A model generated the notes under the pieces. The model was not told the DNA's origin and did not search any database. It saw nothing but the letters and a program-made list of their open reading frames with translations. DNA of 5,731 bases from the NCBI GenBank assembly GCA_964412395.1, contig CAYPOY010000334.1:1-5731 (forward strand), given 5' to 3'. The translations under genes were made by a program, and so were the position numbers. Source of the DNA: CAYPOY01 sp964412395. GTDB lineage: Bacteria; Chloroflexota; Anaerolineae; B4-G1. This document shows, piece by piece, positions 1-4,927 of the stretch (positions within the stretch are counted from its first letter, which is position 1; each line of letters opens with the position of its first letter).

Positions 1-12
1 TTTCAGTTTACC

Positions 13-228
13 CTATTGCCGCGCTTTTGTCCACCAAATGGATAAAGTCGAGTTAGAGCGAATGATTCGCGCTTGGAGCAATGCATATAGTCCAGAGTCG
101 GTGGTAGGAGGCTCATCGCGCCCAGTTTCCAGTTGAGCTTCGCTTTTGTAGGACAGGGTAGCGCTCAATATGACGACAGTGAGCAAGGCCGCCATCATCA
201 AGCCAGACACTCTCATACGTGTCAACAT
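13..228 (-). CDS. Small exported or membrane-anchored hypothetical protein (71 aa)
   Basis: I do not recognise this protein. The start is the ATG at 226-228, because AGGAGGG lies 8 nt upstream of it; the longer in-frame start at 288 has no comparable ribosome site. The product opens with a short basic stretch (Arg4, Arg6) and then an uninterrupted hydrophobic segment at about residues 10-26. A polar region follows, in which Ser29-Glu30-Ala31 fits a signal peptidase I site. No cysteine follows the hydrophobic segment, so a lipoprotein is unlikely. The remaining roughly 40 residues are polar and end in a Trp-Trp-containing tail before TAG. The exported product is short, so this could be a full small secreted protein, a single-pass membrane peptide, or the first part of a truncated gene. 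It is transcribed away from the main cluster and may be served by the promoter at 523-551. Export is inferred; function is unknown. Confidence 0.55.
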   Translation of the reverse strand: MLTRMRVSGLMMAALLTVVILSATLSYKSEAQLETGRDEPPTTDSGLYALLQARIIRSNSTLSIWWTKARQ

Positions 229-236
229 CTTCGATA

Positions 237-243
237 CCCTCCT
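237..243 (-). promoter_or_regulatory. Shine-Dalgarno site deciding the start of the leftward gene
   Basis: On the minus strand this reads AGGAGGG, 8 nt before the ATG at 226-228. It moves the start 20 codons inward from the first in-frame start at 288. The shortened protein begins directly with a signal-like N-terminus, which supports the choice. Confidence 0.7.
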
Positions 244-397
244 GAAGTTAGTGGTGGAATGTGGCTGCGCTCTGGGGGCAACTGACATTCCGAGGTGAAC
301 TATGAAACGCGCTCAGCAAGCACTACACCGATCACAGAACCACCAGTTGGAGAGTTCGCGATCGCCGGTTTCGCACCACATAGCACCAAAGCGTCCG

Positions 398-475
398 CTA
401 CACTTTGACGATGGACGGACCCTGTAGTAGTGCAATGTTTACCGCTAAGGTGCTCTTGCCGCCTCGACTACTGCT
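398..475 (-). pseudogene. Possible ParA-like Walker A remnant (very short)
   Basis: The minus strand has a 25-codon open stretch between TAG at 476-478 and TAG at 398-400. It contains GGKSTLAVNIALLQG at 422-463. This resembles the deviant Walker A region of ParA/MinD/Mrp ATPases (KGGxGKST followed by a VN-A helix), but lacks the two residues between the GG pair and the GK. There is no start codon, no downstream ATPase motif in frame, and stops close on both sides. It is either a decayed scrap of a partition-type ATPase gene or a coincidence; I cannot tell which from sequence alone. Confidence 0.2.
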
Positions 476-522
476 CTAGGCTCACTTCAACCGTGGGGCG
501 TTCTTGTTGGTTGGACACACAT

Positions 523-551
523 AGTATAGCACAACCGTGCGCAGAGGTCAA
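523..551 (-). promoter_or_regulatory. Leftward sigma-70-type promoter
   Basis: Reading the minus strand, TTGACC (546-551) is followed after exactly 17 nt by TATACT (523-528). Each hexamer differs from consensus at one or two positions, and the spacing is ideal. Transcription would begin near 516 and run left toward the gene at 13-228, giving a leader of roughly 285 nt. No obvious coding frame fills the leader, so either the leader is real and long or the promoter serves something not recognised. It is the best promoter seen in the window. Confidence 0.5.
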
Positions 552-567
552 AACTTCGCGTTGCCTC

Positions 568-802
568 GGGTGCATTTCACTTTGGGGGCGAATTCTGCGC
601 AAGCACATCGGCTGAGGCGTCAGTCTAGAAAAACGTGCCAAAACCGCCGATTTTGGGCCGAAAAACCCACACAAAGAGCGCAGAAGGCCTTCAAAAGGTT
701 CTCAAACTGCTTGTAGCATGTCCAGAAACTAACCCTGAAGCGAATGTAAGACACTCGATCTCATGGATTATGGCAAGTTTGCCCCACAACTGAAATGCAC
801 CC
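568..802. repeat. Imperfect 22-bp inverted repeat pair bounding a 235-bp segment
   Basis: The left arm at 568-589 begins GGGTGCATTTCA, and the right arm at 781-802 carries its exact complement TGAAATGCACCC. Over 22 bases the arms match at 19 positions. They are about 190 bp apart and face each other like the ends of a MITE or a deleted insertion sequence. No target-site duplication is obvious. The enclosed DNA has a 46-codon minus-strand open stretch (623-760), aromatic-rich but without a start codon. A small non-autonomous element or an IS remnant is the favoured reading. Confidence 0.4.
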
Positions 803-948
803 CAGCGCCAGCAGTGCTACTAGTCCATCGTCAGAGGTTGGATTTCAGCCTGCGTAGGTCTGTTCTTTCAGACTGAGGCCGGACGCGGATTTGTATTGGG
901 CACTTGCGCGATTATCACCTCACATCCATCCGGGCTTGACCTGTGTCG

Positions 949-961
949 GTGAGTTGCTCAC
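949..961. promoter_or_regulatory. Small perfect dyad, possible operator
   Basis: GTGAG, three bases, then CTCAC form a 13-bp dyad. It lies about 110 nt before the first gene of the rightward cluster and just downstream of a TTGACC at 936-941. Its size and place would suit a repressor site, but no regulator gene is visible and no convincing -10 follows the TTGACC, so the role is speculative. Confidence 0.2.
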
Positions 962-988
962 TCGTTGGAAGTTTGGCATTGGACTGAC

Positions 989-1008
989 GGCCTGTGGAGG
1001 GACAGGCC
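989..1008. promoter_or_regulatory. Hairpin in the leader of the rightward cluster
   Basis: GGCCTGT and ACAGGCC form a perfect 7-bp stem around the 6-nt loop GGAGGG, itself a Shine-Dalgarno-like sequence. It lies about 60 nt upstream of the GTG start at 1070, too far to be that gene's ribosome site. It could be a leader structure, a protein site or chance. A hairpin of the same geometry lies at 2296-2315. Confidence 0.35.
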
Positions 1009-1056
1009 GCCCACACGCACGGCACTCGAAAAAGAGAGGGCCGTGGTAACAAAGAG

Positions 1057-1064
1057 AAGGAGGT
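1057..1064 (+). promoter_or_regulatory. Full-length Shine-Dalgarno site before a GTG start
   Basis: AAGGAGGT is a complete anti-16S match placed 5 nt before GTG at 1070. It decides the start of the first rightward gene and rules out the 35-codon longer in-frame reading from 965. Confidence 0.8.
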
Positions 1065-1069
1065 CAAGC

Positions 1070-1429
1070 GTGACTACTGAACCGTTGGCACAGATGAACA
1101 CCTGTATCTGCTACAAGTACCGCGACGCGGCAAACTACAAGTTTCCCGGCGCGGTCGTGCTGGAGGGGCTGGTCACCGAGGAACAGATCCGGCCCCACCT
1201 GCACGAGGGACTGTACTTCATCCCTGGGGACGTAGGTCTGCCAGGCTTGCATCCCACGCACTGCGAGTTCGACGAGGACCTGGATCATCCCTGGCACGAG
1301 TTGGACTCAGTCGGGCCGACAGAGGCACAACCGACCGCTGCCCTGACGGTGGAGGAGTTTCTGCAGCGGCTGCAAGAGGCCGCGCAGGCCGGATGGCCGG
1401 GGCAGCACGAGGACTTTGCCTGGGAGTGA
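1070..1429 (+). CDS. Acidic conserved hypothetical protein (119 aa)
   Basis: The GTG start is fixed by AAGGAGGT 5 nt upstream. The early region (residues 12-25) has a Cys-x-Cys-Tyr-Lys-Tyr-Arg-Asp-Ala pattern followed by a small hydrophobic strand. A middle portion holds a Gly-Leu-x-Phe-Ile-Pro-x-x-Val-Gly-Leu-Pro stretch at 47-58. Next comes a strongly acidic segment with Asp-His-Pro-Trp-His-Glu at 72-77, and an amphipathic helix at about 92-106. From memory, small proteins with this YKYRDAxNYK ... EEIxxxLxEGxYFIPxxVGLP ... DHPWHE layout occur in accessory regions of Chloroflexi and cyanobacteria, but no function is attached to them. No transmembrane segment is seen. It is the first gene of the rightward cluster, and its TGA is 4 nt before the next start, so the two are surely co-transcribed. 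Confidence 0.75.
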   Translation: MTTEPLAQMNTCICYKYRDAANYKFPGAVVLEGLVTEEQIRPHLHEGLYFIPGDVGLPGLHPTHCEFDEDLDHPWHELDSVGPTEAQPTAALTVEEFLQRLQEAAQAGWPGQHEDFAWE

Positions 1430-1433
1430 GCCT

Positions 1434-2072
1434 ATGAACACTATAGCTACCCAACAACTGACGTTGCTATCGGTGCAGCCAGTCTGCGAGGAAGTCGTCG
1501 TCCGGCGGTGGCGCAGCCAGGTTCGGCCCGACGTCGTCGTGACCGACGAAAAGCACGACCTGCCCGTGCTGAGATGGGCCGATGCCCACCCTCACGTGTA
1601 CGAGATTGCCAGTGGTACCAGGTCGAAGGTCTTTGGCCGCAACAGTTGCGCTCACATCGGCTGGGCGCAGCGGAGCAAGGCGCCGGCAGCCATCTTCGAG
1701 CGGATCAGGACGCTCTACGACGGTCTGCGCGACCCGCTGAAGGGGGGAGGCATCTTCCAGTGGCGGGCACAGTTTACCTTCGAGCATTACGAGGACAAGG
1801 AGCCTGCCCCGAGCCTGCCTGGCCTGAGCAGAGCCGAAGGGTCGAGGGGATTCACCGGCGGGGTGTTCTTCTCCGTGACGGAAACCCCACGCGGCTACGG
1901 CGACTTGCTCACGCTGGATTACACGCCAGCGCTGATCGAGGAGGTGGCCCGGCGGTTCGCAGCCTGGGTTCGCAGGCATCCCCGGCCGATGGCTGTCGTG
2001 GTCAAGAAAAAGGGCTGGAAAGGCCCGGAAGTCCGCCGGTGGGGCTGGGAGGAGTTGCAAATCTCCGTATAG
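1434..2072 (+). CDS. Hypothetical protein (212 aa) carrying an in-frame dispersed repeat
   Basis: I do not recognise a family. The start is the ATG at 1434, 7 nt after GGGAG, a site inside the end of the preceding gene; a TTG at 1416 would add six residues but lacks support. The protein is soluble and mixed basic/acidic. A leading stretch is rich in Val and Arg, residues 64-90 include Arg-Ser-Lys and an Ile-Phe-Glu-Arg-Ile-Arg helix, and a helix at about 163-182 (Leu-Ile-Glu-Glu-Val-Ala-Arg-Arg-Phe) precedes a Lys/Trp-rich tail (Lys-Lys-Lys-Gly-Trp-Lys-Gly). The basic, aromatic tail would suit nucleic-acid contact, but that is a guess. Residues 129-136 (PGLSRAEG) are encoded by a copy of the dispersed repeat also found in the methyltransferase gene, probably in a surface loop that tolerates insertions. 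Confidence 0.7.
   Translation: MNTIATQQLTLLSVQPVCEEVVVRRWRSQVRPDVVVTDEKHDLPVLRWADAHPHVYEIASGTRSKVFGRNSCAHIGWAQRSKAPAAIFERIRTLYDGLRDPLKGGGIFQWRAQFTFEHYEDKEPAPSLPGLSRAEGSRGFTGGVFFSVTETPRGYGDLLTLDYTPALIEEVARRFAAWVRRHPRPMAVVVKKKGWKGPEVRRWGWEELQISV
1818..1841 (-). repeat. Dispersed 24-bp repeat, copy inside the 212-aa gene
   Basis: This copy matches the complement of 5568-5591 at 21 of 24 positions, including the shared core CGAAGGG. It is read through in frame as PGLSRAEG. A partial copy with CCTG and CGAGC elements precedes it at 1803-1814, giving the same clustered look as at 5530-5600. Confidence 0.65.
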
Positions 2073-2110
2073 GACAAGGATGGCCTGGTAGAAGGGAGGT
2101 GGATTGACCT

Positions 2111-2392
2111 GTGTGTCGCTGTATGAAAAGTCACGTGGGGTTGCATCTCACGACGCCACCGGCAAATCGTGAGAAACGGCTCGCCTATCTCCTCGATCAA
2201 TTGGATCAATTGGAGAGGGAAGCCCTCGCTGCATTGCAGAAAGTAGAGGATAGTGAAGCTTTGGCTGCCTGGCGCAGACGCTACGTAGGCGGGAGCAGGC
2301 ACCATTCCGTGCCTGGCGCACGTGCAGGGGGCAGAGACGGAGGTAAACAATGGCTGAACGACGATCTCGCTACCGCATTCACTCCCACCTGA
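2111..2392 (+). CDS. Small helical protein resembling the PheS N-terminal arm (93 aa)
   Basis: The most likely start is GTG at 2111, 11 nt after GGGAGG; the in-frame ATG at 2123 is an alternative. Residues 29-60 form one long charged helix: Asp-Gln-Leu repeats, then REALAALQKVEDSEALAAW and Arg-Arg-Arg-Tyr-Val-Gly. This closely recalls the N-terminal coiled-coil arm of phenylalanyl-tRNA synthetase alpha (pattern AxxAxxxxxDxxALxxxRxxYLGKKG), which contacts tRNA. The likeness stops just after the Tyr-Val-Gly, exactly where a hairpin lies in the DNA. The remaining roughly 30 residues are low-complexity, and the last 14 are encoded by DNA that also codes the next gene. There is no catalytic domain, so it is not a working synthetase subunit. 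It could be a free-standing tRNA-binding arm, a truncated fragment or an unrelated coiled coil. Confidence 0.5.
   Translation: MCRCMKSHVGLHLTTPPANREKRLAYLLDQLDQLEREALAALQKVEDSEALAAWRRRYVGGSRHHSVPGARAGGRDGGKQWLNDDLATAFTPT
2195..2212 (+). repeat. Two tandem copies of a 9-bp unit
   Basis: GATCAATTG is repeated twice without a gap, in frame, and encodes the doubled Asp-Gln-Leu at residues 29-34 of the PheS-arm-like protein. It probably arose by slippage and lengthens the helix by three residues. Confidence 0.6.
2296..2315. promoter_or_regulatory. Hairpin upstream of the 182-aa gene
   Basis: CAGGCAC and GTGCCTG make a perfect 7-bp stem with a 6-nt loop (CATTCC). It ends 23 nt before the Shine-Dalgarno GGAGGT at 2339-2344. 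It sits inside the last third of the preceding frame, at the point where the PheS-like similarity ends. It could modulate translation or mark a recombination junction. Confidence 0.35.
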
Positions 2393-2898
2393 CCAGGTCG
2401 CGCTTCCTCCACATGGAGGACGCGCTGGACATCGGGAAGGTGCGGCTGTTTGCGGGGGAATACAAGAGGGGCCAGGGGGCCAGTGTGATCACGGCCCACT
2501 ACCTGGACGTGGCCGACGCCCGCGTGCTGTTCTCCGACCTGGCATGGAGCAAGCCGGTGGACTACGTGGAGTACAAGGGTAACGGCGGAGAGCAACCTGT
2601 GAGCCGGGTGTTGAAAGTGAGGCGGGCTAATGACAATGGCAAAGTGTGGTTCCGTCTGGAGAGCGGGCCGGGCGAGGTGATCGGCGGAGGCGCGGTGAAG
2701 CCCGCCGGGAAGCCGGAGACGGTGGTCAACGTGCCGTTCACGATTTGGGAGGCCCGGCGACTGGCGTTCGTGGTGCTGGCCCACCTGCAAGCCTGGGAGG
2801 TGGTGACGTTTCGCCAGCGGGCCTGCCCTGCCACCGCGAGTACTCGTGGCGGGGCTCGTGGCGGTGAGCTTGCCGAACGGGTGCAAGGGGACAAGTAG
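2350..2898 (+). CDS. Hypothetical protein (182 aa)
   Basis: The ATG start follows GGAGGT with 5-nt spacing, and the frame overlaps the previous gene by 43 nt. I do not recognise the family. The N-terminus is basic (Arg-Arg-Ser-Arg-Tyr-Arg), then residues 30-62 alternate in a beta-rich manner. A Tyr-Lys-Gly-Asn-Gly-Gly turn at 75-80 leads to two predicted strands (VLKVRRA and KVWFRLE), a glycine-rich turn at 107-114 and a helix at 131-150. The C-terminal tail holds two Arg-Gly-Gly motifs (167-172) produced by a 12-bp-spaced DNA repeat, CTCGTGGCGG. A basic, beta-rich core with an Arg-Gly-Gly tail would fit a single-stranded nucleic-acid binder, but no diagnostic motif is present and this is inference only. 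No membrane segment or signal is seen. Confidence 0.7.
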   Translation: MAERRSRYRIHSHLTRSRFLHMEDALDIGKVRLFAGEYKRGQGASVITAHYLDVADARVLFSDLAWSKPVDYVEYKGNGGEQPVSRVLKVRRANDNGKVWFRLESGPGEVIGGGAVKPAGKPETVVNVPFTIWEARRLAFVVLAHLQAWEVVTFRQRACPATASTRGGARGGELAERVQGDK

Positions 2899-2903
2899 CA
2901 TAA

Positions 2904-3938
2904 GTGGTAGGCCAGGCGGCGAGGGGTGCACTCGAAGTGTTACGCGGCCTCTTCCCACAGCCACGCCCCCTGACGATCCTGCAAAACGGCGTCGGCGTGG
3001 ACTCGACCGGGCTGCTCGTGCGCCTCTTTGGGCTGGACGGCCGGCGACCGTTGCCGCGTGAAATGCAACCTGACGTGGTGCTTCACGAGGATACGGGTGT
3101 GGAGATGCCGTACACTGTGGAGTACCGCGAGTGGCTGGCAAAAGAATGCGCCCGCCACGGGGTTCCCTTCATCGTCATCGGACTGGACGACCCGTGCCGG
3201 GCACCGTCAAAGCGCATGCCGCTCGACCAAGCCTACCGGCGACAGCCGAAGCCCGGCATTCCGACGCGATCCCGGCGCTCCTGCACCGTGGCGTACAAGG
3301 TGCAGCCCGTGAGCAACNNNNNNNNNNNNNNNNNNNNNNNNNNNNNNNNNNNNNNNNNNNNNNNNNNNNNNNNNNNNNNNNNNNNNNNNNNNNNNNNNNN
3401 NNNNNNNNNNNNNNNNNCCTGCACCGTGGCGTACAAGGTGCAGCCCGTGAGCAACCTGCTCAACGGGTTGTGTGACCTGCGGCGCGGGCGATGGGAGCAG
3501 GAGGGCGTTCGGCATCGGATCATCGTCGGCATCGCGGCCGATGAGCGGCACCGGTGCGACGGAATGTCGCGGGCCATTGACCAAAACAGGCCCTGGAACG
3601 AACTCCTCTACCCGATGGTCGAGCACGGCATCACCCGTGCGGACGCGGAGAGGGCCATTCACCGGGCCGGTTGGGAATCGCCGGGCAAGAGTGGCTGCTT
3701 CTGCTGTCCATTCCAGCCGGTGTCGCACTACTGGGCCATCAGTCTATTGTGGCCCGATCTGCACCGGCGCTCGGTCGAGATGGAGGCACTGGCCCTGGTG
3801 GCCCACAACCCGAAACTGAGCCTCACGGGCCGGGGCCCGCTGGGCGAGGTCATTGCCGCGTGGGTGGCGCGTCGAGAACGGCCGCCCGATCCACGCGACG
3901 TCATCGCCGGCGGCTACGGACTGAAACGCCGCTGGTGA
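2904..3938 (+). CDS. PP-loop ATP pyrophosphatase, PAPS-reductase-like superfamily
   Basis: Enzymes of this superfamily use ATP or an adenylylated substrate in sulfur or nucleic-acid modification (PAPS reductase, DndC, tRNA and base modifiers). The loop LQNGVGVDSTG at residues 26-36 is a variant of the SGGxDS PP-loop. HEDTGVEMP follows as the next conserved acidic segment, then Cys127-Thr-Val-Ala-Tyr-Lys-Val-Gln-Pro matches the CSxxxKxxP signature. GIAADERHR follows the N run. The cluster CFCCP falls at residues 219-223 once the gap is collapsed. Cys127 with Cys219, 221 and 222 could hold a metal or Fe-S centre; that is inferred. The start is GTG at 2904, 5 nt after the preceding stop, with only a distant AGGGG; GTG at 2937 after GAGGGG is an alternative. 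The N run splits the gene, but its flanks duplicate in frame, so the true product is about 298 aa. Its substrate is unknown. Confidence 0.85.
   Translation: MVGQAARGALEVLRGLFPQPRPLTILQNGVGVDSTGLLVRLFGLDGRRPLPREMQPDVVLHEDTGVEMPYTVEYREWLAKECARHGVPFIVIGLDDPCRAPSKRMPLDQAYRRQPKPGIPTRSRRSCTVAYKVQPVSNXXXXXXXXXXXXXXXXXXXXXXXXXXXXXXXXXXCTVAYKVQPVSNLLNGLCDLRRGRWEQEGVRHRIIVGIAADERHRCDGMSRAIDQNRPWNELLYPMVEHGITRADAERAIHRAGWESPGKSGCFCCPFQPVSHYWAISLLWPDLHRRSVEMEALALVAHNPKLSLTGRGPLGEVIAAWVARRERPPDPRDVIAGGYGLKRRW
3280..3455. repeat. 38-bp identical flanks of the assembly gap
   Basis: Bases 3280-3317 and 3418-3455 are identical, both beginning CCTGCACCGTGG and ending GTGAGCAAC. Their offset is 138 nt, a multiple of three. 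They are best read as one genomic segment present at the ends of two contigs that the scaffolder failed to merge, not as a biological repeat. Confidence 0.9.
3318..3417. other. Assembly gap of exactly 100 N
   Basis: A run of 100 unknown bases, the customary placeholder of unknown length. Because the flanks are the same 38 bases, the real missing length is probably zero or negative. The 34 unknown residues and the repeated 12-residue peptide in the translation should be discarded. Confidence 0.95.
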
Positions 3939-3967
3939 ACCTGCAAGAAGATATGCCGGTGCAGGCG

Positions 3968-4004
3968 AAAGCCCCGGGCTGTGAACGTCACAGCCCGGCG
4001 CTTT
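3968..4004 (+). terminator. Long hairpin, probable terminator after the PP-loop gene
   Basis: CCGGGCTGTGA (3974-3984) and TCACAGCCCGG (3988-3998) form a perfect 11-bp stem with a 3-nt loop. After one C-C mismatch the pairing continues with AAAGC (3968-3972) against GCTTT (4000-4004). The stem begins 30 nt after the stop of the PP-loop gene and is followed by a poor T-rich stretch (GTGGTTTG). It may end the first transcript, act as a partial terminator that lowers expression of the next three genes, or protect an mRNA end. No clear promoter is seen between it and 4038, which favours partial read-through. Confidence 0.6.
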
Positions 4005-4037
4005 GTGGTTTGTACGCAGAATACGTGAGGAGAGACT

Positions 4038-4328
4038 ATGACTGCAAAGAAATCCAGGAAGGGAAAAAGTGACAGGGAATGGTGGTCTCGCCTGCACCTG
4101 ATGGGCTGCGAGAAGCGTGTTCGCTTCATCGTCAGGACCTACAGGATGGGCGTGATAGACGACCACGCCCTTTGGGACGTTCTGAGCCATCACAATGGCC
4201 CGGTGCCCCATAAGGATGCTGTAGACATCTATCGACAACTCGGCTTCGTGCCCCACGCGGGCTATCCGCTGACCGTCCGGGAAACTCCAGAAAGGAACAT
4301 ATCTTCTGAAGGAGGACAAGGATTATGA
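4038..4328 (+). CDS. Small basic hypothetical protein (96 aa)
   Basis: The ATG start follows GAGGAGAG at close spacing. The family is not recognised. The N-terminus is lysine/arginine-rich (residues 4-13), followed by Trp-Trp at 15-16 and a basic helix containing Arg-Val-Arg-Phe-Ile-Val-Arg. A histidine-containing middle (Ser-His-His at 50-52) and a helix at about 58-69 follow. The last eight or so residues are encoded by DNA that doubles as the ribosome site of the following gene, and the stop overlaps its start as ATGA. Translational coupling to the 200-aa gene is therefore likely. The basic N-terminus suggests nucleic-acid contact, without any family support. It is the first gene after the hairpin at 3968-4004. 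Confidence 0.7.
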   Translation: MTAKKSRKGKSDREWWSRLHLMGCEKRVRFIVRTYRMGVIDDHALWDVLSHHNGPVPHKDAVDIYRQLGFVPHAGYPLTVRETPERNISSEGGQGL

Positions 4329-4927
4329 TACTGGCAAGTGCTCATGCCACAATCCACGCCGATGTCCTGGTGGCCGACCACGCGCACCAGGTCGTCCTGC
4401 TCTCCATGGCCGGCCCGAAGACGGCCGTCAAGGCCATCTACGCGGCCTTGCGGAGCAACCACAAGCCGTGGCTCAAGCTGTACGAAGAGGGCAAGACAGA
4501 GCCCGTGGCCGTCGTACGTGGCGGATCCCGCTACCGGGTGCGGGCAACCTCACTTCCTTCTGTGCGGAGCGTGCAGATGGTCGTCATCGCCGCCGACGAG
4601 CGGGCCCCGGCCGGCTACTTCTACGTCCTGCCCGAGACGGTCGCCGGCCTGGCGCTGGTGCAAGCGCTGGATACCGATCCCCGGTTGGTCGTCCCGATCC
4701 TCCCGGAGTGGGGGGAATACCTGCTCGAACAGGCCCAGGAGACACTGGCGGACTTTCCGGACGAGTGTCTCGATGCCCCTGACCGGTTGGTCGAGTCGCT
4801 CCATGTCCACGGTGACCTGCTGGCAGGGGCTTACGTCTACGCCAGGGACAACGACACCTGGCTCGCGCTGGTCAACCGGGGGCTCGAGTCCGGCGACGTC
4901 GTACTGACAGGAGGAGATGGCCGATGA
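4325..4927 (+). CDS. Hypothetical protein (200 aa), coupled to the methyltransferase
   Basis: The start is the ATG at 4325, overlapping the previous stop as ATGA, with AAGGAGGA at 4309-4316. It is not recognised. The protein is soluble. Hydrophobic strands alternate with loops over residues 11-30, a helix lies at 31-43, and a Lys-Pro-Trp-Leu-Lys-Leu-Tyr segment at 47-53 precedes a likely beta hairpin (VAVVRGG, RYRVRA). A second strand VQMVVIAADE (83-92) is followed by Leu-Pro-Glu-Thr-Val-Ala at 102-107. The second half has Leu-Pro-Glu-Trp-Gly-Glu at 126-131 and an acidic helix at 131-145. Its stop overlaps the methyltransferase start by 4 nt, so the two proteins are made together and may act together. 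Confidence 0.75.
   Translation: MILASAHATIHADVLVADHAHQVVLLSMAGPKTAVKAIYAALRSNHKPWLKLYEEGKTEPVAVVRGGSRYRVRATSLPSVRSVQMVVIAADERAPAGYFYVLPETVAGLALVQALDTDPRLVVPILPEWGEYLLEQAQETLADFPDECLDAPDRLVESLHVHGDLLAGAYVYARDNDTWLALVNRGLESGDVVLTGGDGR
4909..4916 (+). promoter_or_regulatory. Shine-Dalgarno site for the methyltransferase
   Basis: AGGAGGAG lies inside the end of the 200-aa gene, 7 nt before the ATG at 4924. It selects 4924 over the out-of-frame ATG at 4917 and supports coupled translation through the ATGA overlap. Confidence 0.75.

Larger units (their letters stand above)
229..1069. other. Gene-poor stretch between the leftward gene and the rightward cluster
   Basis: About 840 bases have no convincing gene. 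The base composition is visibly less GC-rich than the operon to the right, and the open frames are short, lack ribosome sites and carry cysteine-rich or random-looking translations. No tRNA or rRNA was recognised by eye. What the stretch does hold is listed separately: a leftward promoter, an inverted repeat pair, a ParA-like scrap, and two small dyads close to the first rightward gene. It may be old mobile-element debris at the boundary of the accessory gene block. Confidence 0.55.

Noticed and set aside
302..427. 41-codon + strand frame after GAGGTG
   Set aside because: Its spacing to the start is tight, its composition is random-looking, and it overlaps the minus-strand ParA-like scrap. 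Not enough support for a gene.
468..674. Minus-strand frame of 68 codons
   Set aside because: No Shine-Dalgarno before its start, Cys/Arg-rich random-like translation, and the leftward promoter lies inside it.
936..964. Rightward promoter with TTGACC as -35
   Set aside because: No -10-like hexamer occurs 16-18 nt downstream; the bases there are CACTCG-like.
229..1069. tRNA, rRNA or CRISPR array in the gene-poor stretch
   Set aside because: No cloverleaf signature such as GGTTCGAATCC, no conserved rRNA segment and no regularly spaced repeats were seen.
1467..2060. Minus-strand open frame of 197 codons
   Set aside because: Antisense shadow of the 212-aa gene; no ribosome site and low-complexity composition.
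2104..2172. TTG start 4 nt after the ribosome site at 2094-2099
   Set aside because: The frame closes after 22 codons; the GTG at 2111 opens the longer frame with the clear helical region.
2281..3141. Long minus-strand open frame (286 codons)
   Set aside because: It lies antisense to the 182-aa and PP-loop genes, which have ribosome sites and recognisable motifs. Its own translation is Pro/His/Arg-rich, as expected for a GC-rich shadow frame.
3280..3455. Biological tandem or CRISPR-like repeat around the N run
   Set aside because: Only two copies, perfectly identical, exactly abutting a 100-N placeholder; a contig-end overlap explains it.
3744..4319. Minus-strand open frame of 191 codons
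   Set aside because: It crosses the 3' end of the PP-loop gene, the hairpin and the 96-aa gene without respecting their boundaries; no start signal.
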